From assembly GCA_039808025.1 (NCBI GenBank), contig JBDHSK010000001.1, forward strand, positions 186,001 through 250,000: a DNA stretch of 64,000 bases, in the 5' to 3' direction. This stretch comes from Sandaracinobacteroides sp039808025. Lineage in GTDB: Bacteria > Pseudomonadota > Alphaproteobacteria > Sphingomonadales > Sphingomonadaceae. Under the pieces are notes generated by a model. The model saw only the letters and a program-made list of their open reading frames with translations, was not told where the DNA came from and made no database searches. This document shows positions 33,001 to 42,018 of this stretch, piece by piece. Each line of letters starts with the position of its first letter. Position 1 is the first letter of the stretch. The translations under genes and the position numbers were made by a program.

Positions 33001-34851
33001 TCAGCGATACAACGCCTCAAGCCGCTCTGCGTAGATGAGCTTCAGGATGTGGCGGCGGATCTTGAGGCTTGGGGTCATCTGCTCGTTCTCGACGGTAAAC
33101 GGCGCATCGGCCAGTATCACCCGCCGCACCTTTTCAAGGGTTTGCACCTGCTGGTTCACCCGGTCAACCGCAGCCTGCACGGATCGCACGAACTCCGGCA
33201 TGCCCGAAAGCCTAGCCACATCGGCCCCGTTGGCCGCAGCCCACTCCATCATGTATTCGGCGTTGGGCACCACTACCCCCACCAGATAGGGCCGGCGGTC
33301 CCCATAGACCATCGCCTGCGAGATTTCCGGTTGCAGAGTCAGCATGCCCTCGATGCGCTGGGGCGCGACATTCTCGCCCTTGTCGTTGACGATGATGTCT
33401 TTCTTGCGATCGGTGATGACGATGTGCCCGTCTTCATCGATGATTCCGATATCGCCGGTGTGCAGCCAGCCATCGACCAGAGCCTTGGCGGTTTCCTCGG
33501 GGTTTCGCCAATAGCCGTGCATCACCAGCTCGCCGGCCACCAGAATCTCGCCGTCGTCGGCGATCATCACTTCGGTTTCATAAAGTGGTGGTCCAACGGT
33601 GTGCATCTTGATGCCGGCGGCCGGCCGGTTGCAGCTTACCACCGGGCCGGCTTCGGTCTGCCCATAGCCCTGCAACAGGGTGACACCTACGGAACTGAAG
33701 AACAGCCCCACCTCGGGGTTCAGCGGCGCCCCACCGGAAACCATCGCCTTCAGACGGCCTCCCATGCGGGCCGCCACCTTTTTCTTGATGGTCCGCTCGA
33801 CAAGGAAGGCAACGGGACGATCAAAGAGGCCGATTCGCCGGCCGGTCAGGCGCTTGCGCTCCAGCCGCTCGGCATGCGCCAGCATCCGGGTTGCCATCCC
33901 CCCTTCCTTTTCGATGCCTTTCAGCATGCGTGCGCGCAACACCTCGAACAGGCGCGGCACCACGACCATGATACTGGGGCTGACTTCCTCGATATTGGCA
34001 GCCAGCTTCTCCAGACTTTCGGCGTAATACAGTCGCGCTCCCAGCGCGATGGGCAGAAACTGGCCTGCCGTATGTTCATAGGCATGGCTTGGCGGCAGGA
34101 ACGACAGGAAGGTTTCACGGCCGGTATCGGGGAAATCGGCCTTGATGATCTCGGCACAGCCAGCCACGTTGTGCAGAATGGCCCCATGGTGCTGCATCAC
34201 CCCGCGCGGCGTACCACCCGTGCCCGAGGTATAGATCAGGCACGCGATATCACGGCGACGCATGCCGGCCACCTGGCGGCGAATGGTGGCGGCATCGCCC
34301 TGATGCGCTTGCAGCAGGGTTGAGGCATCGCGCACTGCCAGCTTGTCTCCGGCCTGGGCGATACCAAGGTCCTCGATACCGATCAGGGTTTTCAGTTCCG
34401 GGGCCGACATGGCGGCGGAAAGCACCGTGCGTGCCAGTTTGGCAGTGGAAACCACAACCATGCGCGCACCGCTGTTCTCGAGGATGTGCTGGTGATCGCG
34501 CGCCGTGTTGGTGATGTAGGTAGGAACCGAAATGCCGCCGGCGGCCATGATTCCCAGATCCCACAGGGCAAATTCCGGTCGGTTTTCGGAAACCAGCATC
34601 ACCCGGTCACCGGGCTTCAGGCCCTCGGCTTTCAGGGCCGTGGCGATCGACACCACGGTGGCGGCAGCGGCGCGCCAACTGATCGCCTGCCAACCGCCTT
34701 CGCCCTTGCGATAGAGAAATCCCTCATCCGCCAGACGATCAGCCTGGGCGAAAAACATCTCGAGAAGATTGCGCCAACGCTCCAGCGCCGGCTCTACGGA
34801 ACTTTCCGCCTGTCGGAGGCGTTCGGCGGTGGCGATATCATCCCGGCTCAT
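33001..34851 (-). CDS. Long-chain acyl-CoA synthetase (AMP-forming, FadD15-like)
   Basis: This is a 616-residue ANL-superfamily ligase that activates fatty acids through an acyl-adenylate. Motifs are the P-loop LIYTSGTGGTPRGVMQHHG (A3), GYGQTEAGPVVSCN (A5), WLHTGDIGIIDEDGHIVITDRKKDIIV (A7-A8) and a C-terminal lid domain. The length and DRKKDIIV match the eukaryote-like/FadD15 group for long-chain substrates. Its 5' end overlaps the gamma-glutamyltransferase stop by four bases. Confidence 0.93.
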   Translation of the reverse strand: MSRDDIATAERLRQAESSVEPALERWRNLLEMFFAQADRLADEGFLYRKGEGGWQAISWRAAAATVVSIATALKAEGLKPGDRVMLVSENRPEFALWDLGIMAAGGISVPTYITNTARDHQHILENSGARMVVVSTAKLARTVLSAAMSAPELKTLIGIEDLGIAQAGDKLAVRDASTLLQAHQGDAATIRRQVAGMRRRDIACLIYTSGTGGTPRGVMQHHGAILHNVAGCAEIIKADFPDTGRETFLSFLPPSHAYEHTAGQFLPIALGARLYYAESLEKLAANIEEVSPSIMVVVPRLFEVLRARMLKGIEKEGGMATRMLAHAERLERKRLTGRRIGLFDRPVAFLVERTIKKKVAARMGGRLKAMVSGGAPLNPEVGLFFSSVGVTLLQGYGQTEAGPVVSCNRPAAGIKMHTVGPPLYETEVMIADDGEILVAGELVMHGYWRNPEETAKALVDGWLHTGDIGIIDEDGHIVITDRKKDIIVNDKGENVAPQRIEGMLTLQPEISQAMVYGDRRPYLVGVVVPNAEYMMEWAAANGADVARLSGMPEFVRSVQAAVDRVNQQVQTLEKVRRVILADAPFTVENEQMTPSLKIRRHILKLIYAERLEALYR

Positions 34852-36647
34852 CGCATCTTCCCCCTTGTCAGTCGGTCAACCGCCATGGCCTGCCCTTCGC
34901 TGCGCGGGTCTGCCGCCGCGCGCCAGCCGCCCGCCGCCCGTACCAGCGCATTGGTTTTCAACGGCAGGGTGGCAGCCCGCACATTACGATGGCCAAGCGC
35001 CGTCAGGGCCGGTGCCATGGCGGCAAGCGATGTGTCCGCTTCGTAACGCACACCGGATTTGTCGGCGATGATCTGGGGAAAGGCAATGGCCTTCTCTACC
35101 GGCATTCCCCAGTCAAGCCGGGCGATCACCGCCTTGGCCACCTGTGCGATGATGGTGGCGCCGCCCGCTGCTCCGAACGCCGCCAGCGGCTTGCCATCAT
35201 GGCCATAGACGATCACTGGCGCCATCGAGCTGCGCGGCCGTTTGCCGGGTTGCACGCGGTTGGCCGATGGCACACCATTGCGTTCAGGAACCAGATCGAA
35301 ATCGGTCAGTTCGTTATTCAGCAGGAAGCCTGCCGCCACCAGCCCCGAGCCGAATGGCCCTTCGATGGTGCTGGTATAGGTGGCGACATTGCCGGATTCA
35401 TCTGCGGCAGCAATGTGCGAGGTGCCATGCACATCGGTGAGCGGCACCCGGTTCGCCACCGTCATGCCGCGCGGGGTGCCGGCCTTCACCTCGGCCATCG
35501 CCACGTCGGGGCGGATCAGGGCGCTGCGGCGGCGGATATAGGCTGGTTCCAGCAGGCCTTCCACCGGCACCGGCACAAAATCATCGTCGGCCCCGAATGC
35601 CTCGCGGTCGGCATAGGCCAGGCGTTGCGATTCCGCGAACAGGTGCTGGGCCGTGACGCTTTGGGCCCCAAGCTTTGCCAGATCAAATCGTTCAAGTTGC
35701 ATCAGGATCTGCAACACCGCAACACCACCCGACGATGGCGGCCCCATGGTGCAGACCGTATAGCGCCGGTATGGCCGGCACAGCGGTGGGCGCGCAACCG
35801 CGCGGTAGGAAGCCAGATCATCGGCCGTAAGCGCCGCGGGGTGGCGGAAGGCATTGGCAACCGCGGTGGTGACTTCGGCACCGATGGGCCCCTGGTAAAA
35901 GGCATCCGGGCCATCGTCCGCCAGCTTGCGAAGCGTTGCCGCCAGTTGCGGCTGCTTCAGCAGGTGCCCGGTGGGCCAGGGCTTGCCGTTGTGGTCGAGA
36001 AAGATGGCAGCAGCTGCCGGGCTGGCGGCGAGCATCGTCTGAAAAGCGCCGCTGAACCGGTTGAGACGGGGCGATACCGGCACCCCCTGCTCGGCCATGC
36101 GGATCGCCGGCTCGAACAGCGTCGCCCACGATACCTTGCCCCAGCGCTCATGAGCCTGCGCCAGCAACGCCACGGTTCCGGGAACACCCACCGAATAACC
36201 GCCGGGGACAGCCTCGCGGAAGGCCATGGGGGTGCCATCACGTTTGAGAAAGCGATCAGGCCCGGCCGCGGCTGGCGCTTTCTCGCGGCCGTCGATGGTG
36301 TAAGCCCGCCCGGTGGCGGCATCATTCACCACCAGAAAGCCACCACCGCCAATCCCGCTCGACTGCGGTTCAGCCACTGTAAGAGCGATGGCGACAGCAA
36401 GCGCTGCATCGACTGCTGACCCGCCTTTTTCAAGGATCTCCGCCCCGGCAGCCGTGGCCCGCGGATCAGCTGAGGTGACAACTGACGGGCCCGTCGCCAC
36501 CGTATCAATCGGACGACGCCCGGCATAGCGGGCCTCTGGTTCATAGAACTGGGCGCTGGGGGTGGTTTCGACCGGCGCCGCAGTCTGGGCGCTGGCTGCG
36601 GCACTCAGCCCAAGGGCCAGTGCCGCCAACAGAAGTTCGTGCCGCAT
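34848..36647 (-). CDS. ggt: Gamma-glutamyltransferase / glutathione hydrolase
   Basis: This periplasmic Ntn hydrolase precursor of 599 residues has a signal peptide (MRHELLLAALALGLSAAASAQ). The autocleavage and catalytic nucleophile is Thr409 in DVHGTSHIAAADESGN, at the expected large/small subunit boundary. GIGGGGFLVV (residue about 105) and PGKRPRSSMAPVIV are family motifs. It degrades glutathione and transfers gamma-glutamyl groups. It is translationally coupled to the acyl-CoA synthetase by ATGA. Confidence 0.95.
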   Translation of the reverse strand: MRHELLLAALALGLSAAASAQTAAPVETTPSAQFYEPEARYAGRRPIDTVATGPSVVTSADPRATAAGAEILEKGGSAVDAALAVAIALTVAEPQSSGIGGGGFLVVNDAATGRAYTIDGREKAPAAAGPDRFLKRDGTPMAFREAVPGGYSVGVPGTVALLAQAHERWGKVSWATLFEPAIRMAEQGVPVSPRLNRFSGAFQTMLAASPAAAAIFLDHNGKPWPTGHLLKQPQLAATLRKLADDGPDAFYQGPIGAEVTTAVANAFRHPAALTADDLASYRAVARPPLCRPYRRYTVCTMGPPSSGGVAVLQILMQLERFDLAKLGAQSVTAQHLFAESQRLAYADREAFGADDDFVPVPVEGLLEPAYIRRRSALIRPDVAMAEVKAGTPRGMTVANRVPLTDVHGTSHIAAADESGNVATYTSTIEGPFGSGLVAAGFLLNNELTDFDLVPERNGVPSANRVQPGKRPRSSMAPVIVYGHDGKPLAAFGAAGGATIIAQVAKAVIARLDWGMPVEKAIAFPQIIADKSGVRYEADTSLAAMAPALTALGHRNVRAATLPLKTNALVRAAGGWRAAADPRSEGQAMAVDRLTRGKMR

Positions 36648-36678
36648 GGACCATCGATAAGCGGCCCATGCCGCTGGC

Positions 36679-37698
36679 TCAAGCCCCTACGCCGACTGCT
36701 TCGGTAACCGATGCAAAGCCATCACGTTTCAGCAGCTTCGCCAGATCAGCGGCCATGCGGGCCGGCAAGGTCGGCCCTTCGTAAACAAGGGCGCTGTACA
36801 ATTGCACCGCCGAGGCTCCGGCCCGGATTCGCTGATAGGCATCATCGCCGCTGGCAATGCCGCCGGCGGCGATCAGCGGCAACCGCTTTCCCAGCCGCCG
36901 GCTGAACGACTTCAACCTGGCGTGCGCCAGCGCTGCCAATGGTGCACCGGAAAGGCCACCCGCCTTAGTTGCCCAAACGGATCGCAGCTCACCAGGACGT
37001 GAGATGGTGGTATTGGAGACGATGAGCGCGGCAATCGGTGCTGCCAGCACCGTATCGGCGATGAAGTCCATCTGCGCGTCATCGAGATCAGGAGCGACTT
37101 TCAGAAACAGCGGCGGGCCATCGCCGCCGCGCGCCTCGGCGGCAGCAGCCAGCAGTTCCGGCAGGGCATCGCCCTGCAGCCCGCGCAGACCCGGCGTGTT
37201 GGGAGACGAAATGTTCAAGGTGATCCAGGCCGCCCGGTCAGCCACCCTGGCGACTGCCCGGGCGTAATCAGCAATGCGGTCGGCAGAGTCCTTGTTGGCG
37301 CCGACATTGACTCCCAGACGCGGGTGCGGCCTGAGCCGTGGCAGCGCCGCCTCGACACCGCCGTTGTTGAACCCCAGCCGGTTGATGACCGCGCGATCCT
37401 CGGTCAGCCGGAAGATGCGCGGGCGCGGATTGCCCGGCTGCGGCAAGGGCGTCAGCGTTCCCACCTCGGCAAAGCCGAACCCGAACCCCAGCATCTGCCG
37501 CCAGACGCGGGCATCCTTGTCGAACCCCGCCGCCAACCCGATGGGCGAGGGAAAGCGCAGCCCGGCGATATGGGTCTCCAGCACCGGGTCGAAATCGTCG
37601 AGTGCCGGTGACGGCAGACGCTCCACCAGCGACAGGGTAAGATGATGGGCGCGTTCCGGGTCGAGCCGGAACAGCAACGGGCGCAGCAGCGAGAACAT
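36679..37698 (-). CDS. pyrD: Dihydroorotate dehydrogenase (quinone), class 2
   Basis: The start is ATG 37698 directly after GGAGAAACC, giving 339 residues (MFSLLRPLLFRLDPERAHHLT). The membrane-associating N-terminal helix typical of class 2 is present. PIGLAAGFDKDARVW, NRLGFNNGG and NISSPNTPGLRGLQ (with the catalytic serine) are followed by IAAGGIASGDDAYQRIRAGASAVQLY. It oxidises dihydroorotate with ubiquinone in pyrimidine synthesis. It is divergent from the polysaccharide locus across 228 bases in which I see no clear promoter. Confidence 0.95.
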   Translation of the reverse strand: MFSLLRPLLFRLDPERAHHLTLSLVERLPSPALDDFDPVLETHIAGLRFPSPIGLAAGFDKDARVWRQMLGFGFGFAEVGTLTPLPQPGNPRPRIFRLTEDRAVINRLGFNNGGVEAALPRLRPHPRLGVNVGANKDSADRIADYARAVARVADRAAWITLNISSPNTPGLRGLQGDALPELLAAAAEARGGDGPPLFLKVAPDLDDAQMDFIADTVLAAPIAALIVSNTTISRPGELRSVWATKAGGLSGAPLAALAHARLKSFSRRLGKRLPLIAAGGIASGDDAYQRIRAGASAVQLYSALVYEGPTLPARMAADLAKLLKRDGFASVTEAVGVGA

Positions 37699-37926
37699 GG
37701 TTTCTCCCATGCGACGGGCAGGCGACGGCCGCAAGCCTCCTACCCCTGGCCGGGCTGCGGCAAGGCCAGATCAGGCCCGGCCCATCATCTGAGGTTGAGC
37801 ATTGCCCGTCTGTCGTGTAACGCCCGCCGTCAACGACCACCGGCTTCATGCGAGAACGCCCGCTGTGACGCATTTCCGGCAAGGCGGTCGTGCAACTGAA
37901 CCCGACAACCACCGAGCTTACTCTTC

Positions 37927-39228
37927 ATGACCCTTGCCCTTGCCGACCGGAAAATCGCCATCATCGGCCTTGGTTACGTCGGCCTGCCGCTGGCCCTGCA
38001 ATTTGGCCGCCACCGACCCACCATCGGTTTTGACATCAAGGCCAAACGTATCGCCGAACTCAGGCAGGGACACGATCACACACTGGAGGCCGACTCCGAC
38101 GAACTGGCCGCTGCCACCCACCTGCGCTATACTGCCAACCCTGAAGACCTGCGCGATTGCGGGGTGTTCATCGTGACTGTTCCCACTCCCATCGACGATG
38201 CCAATCGTCCTGACCTGACACCGCTGATACGCGCCTCGGAAATGATCGGCGCCGTGATGCCCGATGGCGCCATCGTCATCTATGAATCGACGGTCTATCC
38301 CGGCGCCACCGAAGAAGTGTGCGTTCCGGCCCTCGAACGTGCTTCGGGAAAGCGGTTCAACCAAGATTTCTTCTGTGGCTACAGCCCGGAACGCATCAAC
38401 CCGGCAGACAAGGCCCACAAGCTGCCAACCATCGTGAAGGTCACCAGCGGCTCGACCCCCGATGTCGCCGACACCGTCGATGCCCTGTATCGCGAGATCA
38501 TCACTGCCGGAACTCACAAGGCCAGCAGCATCAAGGTGGCTGAAGCCAGCAAGGTAATCGAAAACACCCAGCGCGATCTCAATATCGCCCTGATGAACGA
38601 GCTTTCGATCGTATTCGCCCGTATTGGCATCGACACCAACGAAGTATTGGCGGCCTCTCTTACCAAGTGGAATTTCCTCAACTTCCGGCCAGGGCTGGTT
38701 GGCGGCCACTGCATCGGTGTCGATCCCTATTATCTGACCCATAAGGCCGAACAACTGGGATATATTCCCCAGGTAGTTCTGGCGGGCCGCCGCATCAACG
38801 ACAACATGGGCCGCTATGTGGCGCGCAACACCATCAAGAAGATGCTGCAAGCCGGCATGGATGTGCCGCGCTGTCGGATCGGAGTGATGGGCGTTACCTT
38901 CAAGGAGAACTGCCCTGATATCCGCAACTCGCGCGTTGTCGATCTGGTGCGCGAACTGAAAGACCACAACGTCACGGTGCTGCTTACCGACCCGCACGCC
39001 GATGCAGCGGAAGTACAGACGGAAACCGGCCACCAGATGGTGCCGATCGAGCAGTTGTGCGACCTCGACGCCGTGGTAGTGGCGGTGAGCCATGATGAAT
39101 ACCGGAAGATGACGGCAAGTGATCTAAGGCCGATGGCACGCGGGGAGTCACCGGTGCTGGCCGACGTAAAGGGAATTTTCGACCGCCATCAGGCAGCAGC
39201 GGAAGGATTCAGGGTTTTCCGGTTATGA
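37927..39228 (+). CDS. wbpA: UDP-N-acetyl-D-glucosamine 6-dehydrogenase (WbpA/WbpO/TviB family)
   Basis: This enzyme oxidises C6 of a UDP-HexNAc to the uronic acid in two NAD+-dependent steps. The 433-residue protein shows the Rossmann start IAIIGLGYVGLPLALQF, TVPTPID, YESTVYPGATEE, and the catalytic Cys262 in VGGHCIGVDPYYL. GVTFKENCPDIRNSRVVD is the C-terminal UDP-binding domain. WbpB, WbpD and WbpE homologues follow directly, which makes UDP-GlcNAc the likely substrate; GalNAc would be the alternative. It overlaps wbpB by four bases and is the first gene of the locus. Confidence 0.9.
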   Translation: MTLALADRKIAIIGLGYVGLPLALQFGRHRPTIGFDIKAKRIAELRQGHDHTLEADSDELAAATHLRYTANPEDLRDCGVFIVTVPTPIDDANRPDLTPLIRASEMIGAVMPDGAIVIYESTVYPGATEEVCVPALERASGKRFNQDFFCGYSPERINPADKAHKLPTIVKVTSGSTPDVADTVDALYREIITAGTHKASSIKVAEASKVIENTQRDLNIALMNELSIVFARIGIDTNEVLAASLTKWNFLNFRPGLVGGHCIGVDPYYLTHKAEQLGYIPQVVLAGRRINDNMGRYVARNTIKKMLQAGMDVPRCRIGVMGVTFKENCPDIRNSRVVDLVRELKDHNVTVLLTDPHADAAEVQTETGHQMVPIEQLCDLDAVVVAVSHDEYRKMTASDLRPMARGESPVLADVKGIFDRHQAAAEGFRVFRL

Positions 39229-40277
39229 ACATTATCAGTCCCGACAGAAAAGTTCGATTCGCACTGGTTGGCGCCGGTCGCATTTCGGCCAGTCACATCA
39301 ATGCGCTGAAGGTACACGAAGCCGACTGCCAACTGGTCGATGTCTGCGACACCAACCCTGAAGTGTTGGCAAAAGTCACCACTCAGACTGGTGCTCAGGG
39401 CCACGCGCGTCTGGAACTGATGTTGCGCAACACCGCTGCCGACTGTGTGATTATCACCACCCCCAGCGGCCTTCACCCGGCCCAGGCCATCGAAGTGGCA
39501 AAGGCCGGCAAGCATGTGGTTTCGGAAAAGCCGATGGCGACTCGCTGGCACGATGCGCTGGCCATGGTGCGTGCCTGCGATGAAGCCGGTGTAGAACTGT
39601 TTGTCGTCAAGCAGAACCGCCGCAATTCCACCCTGCAACTGCTGAAACAGGCGATCGACAAGGGCCGGTTCGGCCGCATCTATTCCGTGGCCGTCAACGT
39701 GTTCTGGACGCGCCCGCAGGAATATTACGACGCTGCGAAATGGCGCGGCACATGGGAATTCGATGGTGGCGCCTTCATGAATCAGGCAAGCCATTATATC
39801 GATCTGCTGAGCTGGCTGATCGGACCGGTGGAGAGCGTTGCCGCCTATACCGCCACCCATGCTCGCCGGATCGAGGCCGAAGACAGCGGCGTAGTGGCAT
39901 TACGCTGGCGCAATGGCGCCCTTGGCACCCTGAACGTCACCATGCTCACCTATCCGAAGAATCTTGAAGGCTCGATCACCATATTGGGTGAAAAGGGCAC
40001 CGTTCGGGTTGGTGGCGTGGCCGTGAACGAAATCCAGGAGTGGACGTTCGCAGACCACCAGCCCGAGGACGATGCCGTGCAGAACGCCAGCTATGAAACC
40101 ACCAGCGTTTATGGCCATGGGCATCCGCTTTATTATGACAATGTGATCCGCACCCTGCGCGGCGAGGCACAGGCGGAAACCGATGGACGCGAAGGTTTGA
40201 AAAGCCTGGAGCTGCTGGTGGCCATGTATCGCTCGGCCCGTGATGGCTGCCGGGTTGCCCTGCCTCTGGAACGCTGA
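39225..40277 (+). CDS. wbpB: UDP-GlcNAcA 3-dehydrogenase (Gfo/Idh/MocA family, WbpB/WlbA)
   Basis: WbpB oxidises C3 of UDP-GlcNAcA so that WbpE can aminate it. The 350-residue protein has the NAD-binding start VRFALVGAGRISASHINAL, the EKP motif at residues 101-103 (VVSEKPMATR), and the WlbA-type core NVFWTRPQEYYD, WEFDGGAFMNQASHYIDLLSWL. HARRIEAEDSG follows. This core is highly specific for the WbpB/WlbA group, which recycles NADH using 2-oxoglutarate. It is coupled to wbpA by ATGA. Confidence 0.92.
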   Translation: MNIISPDRKVRFALVGAGRISASHINALKVHEADCQLVDVCDTNPEVLAKVTTQTGAQGHARLELMLRNTAADCVIITTPSGLHPAQAIEVAKAGKHVVSEKPMATRWHDALAMVRACDEAGVELFVVKQNRRNSTLQLLKQAIDKGRFGRIYSVAVNVFWTRPQEYYDAAKWRGTWEFDGGAFMNQASHYIDLLSWLIGPVESVAAYTATHARRIEAEDSGVVALRWRNGALGTLNVTMLTYPKNLEGSITILGEKGTVRVGGVAVNEIQEWTFADHQPEDDAVQNASYETTSVYGHGHPLYYDNVIRTLRGEAQAETDGREGLKSLELLVAMYRSARDGCRVALPLER

Positions 40278-40279
40278 CG

Positions 40280-40867
40280 TTGGCTTCGCAACTGACCATA
40301 CACCCCACCGCTATCGTGGATGATGGCGCTACCATCGGCACTGGAACACGGATCTGGCACTGGGTCCATGTATGTGCCGAGGCAGTTATCGGCGACGGAT
40401 GCTCACTTGGCCAGAACGTGTTCGTGGGAAACAATGTCAGGATCGGAAACAATGTCCGGATTCAAAATAATGTCTCCGTTTATGACAATGTAACACTTGA
40501 AGACGACGTTTTCTGCGGGCCAAGCATGGTATTTACCAATGTCTATAATCCTCGTGCAGCTGTGCCCCGCAAGAACGAATATCGCAACACACTTGTAAGA
40601 AGGGGGGCTACCCTTGGTGCCAACAGCACCATCGTGTGTGGTGTGACCATTGGTGCCCACGCCTTCGTGGCTGCAGGGGCTGTCATCAACCGTGATGTTC
40701 CGGCATATGCACTTATGGCGGGGGTGCCGGCACGGCAGATCGGATGGATGAGCGAAACGGGCGGCCGGCTGGACTTGCCAATGAACGGAGATGGGTTCGC
40801 GTTCTGTCCGATTTCGGGAGATCGCTACCAGATGCGCAATGGACAGGTGGAAAAATCAACCACATGA
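40280..40867 (+). CDS. wbpD: UDP-GlcNAc3NA N-acetyltransferase (WbpD family, left-handed beta-helix)
   Basis: WbpD acetylates the new 3-amino group from acetyl-CoA. The start is TTG 40280, two bases after the wbpB stop, giving 195 residues. The hexapeptide repeats are obvious (TIHPTAIVDDGATIGTGTRI, SLGQNVFVGNNVRIG, IQNNVSVYDNVTLEDDVFCG). SMVFTNVYNPRA, NTLVRRGATLGANSTIVCGV and YALMAGVPARQIGWMSE mark the WbpD/WlbB group. The middle of the gene is visibly AT-richer than its neighbours. It overlaps wbpE by four bases. Confidence 0.93.
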   Translation: MASQLTIHPTAIVDDGATIGTGTRIWHWVHVCAEAVIGDGCSLGQNVFVGNNVRIGNNVRIQNNVSVYDNVTLEDDVFCGPSMVFTNVYNPRAAVPRKNEYRNTLVRRGATLGANSTIVCGVTIGAHAFVAAGAVINRDVPAYALMAGVPARQIGWMSETGGRLDLPMNGDGFAFCPISGDRYQMRNGQVEKSTT

Positions 40868-42018
40868 ACAAGGAATCAGCCGTGGCTCCACAAGCTTTGC
40901 CCGCCACCATCCCCTTCATCGATCTGAAAAGCCAGTATGTAGAACTCAAGGATTCGGTGAATGCGCGCATCCAGCGCGTGCTCGACCATGGGCAGTATAT
41001 TCTGGGCCCGGAAGTGAAAGAAGCGGAAGCACAACTGGCTGCCTATACCGGCGCCGACGAATGCGTAACCGTGGCCAGCGGCACCGAAGCGTTGCTGATT
41101 GCGCTGATGGCGCTGGACATCGGGCCGGGTGACGAGGTGATCACCACCCCGTTCACCTTTGCCGCCACTGCCGAAATGATCGTGTTGCTGGGCGCCACCC
41201 CGGTTTTCGTCGATATCGAACGCGATACCGGCAACATTGACGCCGCCGCAATCGAGACCCGCATCACTGCGCGCACCAGGGCGATCATGCCGGTCAGCCT
41301 GTATGGGCAGGCGGCCGACATGGCAGTGATCAATGCCATTGCCGAACGCCACGGCCTGACCGTGATCGAGGACGCCGCCCAGAGTTTCGGCGCGGATTAT
41401 CAGGGCCGCAAGAGCTGCAATCTTTCAACCATCGGCTGCACCAGCTTCTTTCCATCGAAACCGCTGGGTTGCTACGGAGATGGTGGAGCGCTGTTCACAT
41501 CTGACCCGGAGCTGGCACAGGCGTTTCGTGAAATCCGCATCCACGGACAAAGCCGCCGCTACACGCATACCCGCATCGGCGTTGGTGGTCGCATGGATAC
41601 CCTGCAATGTGCGGTGCTGCTGGCCAAGATGGAAACCTTCAGCGACGAAGTAGCAAAACGGCTGGCACTGGGAGCACGCTATAACCGGCTGATCGATGCA
41701 GCCGGTATCCGCCGGGTGCAGCAACGCCCCGATCGCACCAGTGTTTTTGCACAATACAGCGTGTTCGTTGAGAACCGCGCCCAGGTGCAGCAAAAGTTGC
41801 AGGATGCCGGCATCCCGACCGCCGTGCACTACCCCATCGTGCTGCCGGAACAGCCGGCCTATGCTCATCTGTCCGGTGCGGACATTCCCAATGCCCGCTG
41901 GGCCGCCGACCATGTATTGAGCCTGCCGATGAGTCCCTTCCTCAGCGAAAGCCAGCAGGATCATATCGTTGAGGTACTGGCAGCCGCCGTTGCCGAGCAG
42001 CAGGCCACTGCATCATGA
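40864..42018 (+). CDS. wbpE: UDP-3-keto-GlcNAcA aminotransferase (DegT/DnrJ family, WbpE)
   Basis: WbpE uses PLP and glutamate to aminate C3. The start is ATG 40864 overlapping the wbpD stop, giving 384 residues. The PLP-binding lysine is K199 in FFPSKPLGCYGDGGALF, preceded by DAAQSFGADYQGRKSC. PFIDLKSQY is the usual sugar-aminotransferase opening, TVASGTEALLIAL the phosphate pocket, and GVGGRMDTLQCAVL is shared with WbpE. With wbpA, wbpB and wbpD it completes the route to UDP-2,3-diacetamido-2,3-dideoxy-glucuronic acid. The next glycosyltransferase overlaps by four bases. Confidence 0.93.
   Translation: MNKESAVAPQALPATIPFIDLKSQYVELKDSVNARIQRVLDHGQYILGPEVKEAEAQLAAYTGADECVTVASGTEALLIALMALDIGPGDEVITTPFTFAATAEMIVLLGATPVFVDIERDTGNIDAAAIETRITARTRAIMPVSLYGQAADMAVINAIAERHGLTVIEDAAQSFGADYQGRKSCNLSTIGCTSFFPSKPLGCYGDGGALFTSDPELAQAFREIRIHGQSRRYTHTRIGVGGRMDTLQCAVLLAKMETFSDEVAKRLALGARYNRLIDAAGIRRVQQRPDRTSVFAQYSVFVENRAQVQQKLQDAGIPTAVHYPIVLPEQPAYAHLSGADIPNARWAADHVLSLPMSPFLSESQQDHIVEVLAAAVAEQQATAS

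Noticed and set aside
37699..37926. JUMPstart/ops element or strong promoter before the polysaccharide locus
   Set aside because: No ops-like GGCGGTAGCG/T core and no convincing -35/-10 pair was seen; weak TTGAGC/TGTAAC-like words are not enough.
37918..39093. 391-codon frame antisense to wbpA
   Set aside because: The forward gene has all UDP-sugar dehydrogenase motifs. The antisense product is histidine/valine-rich without a known domain.
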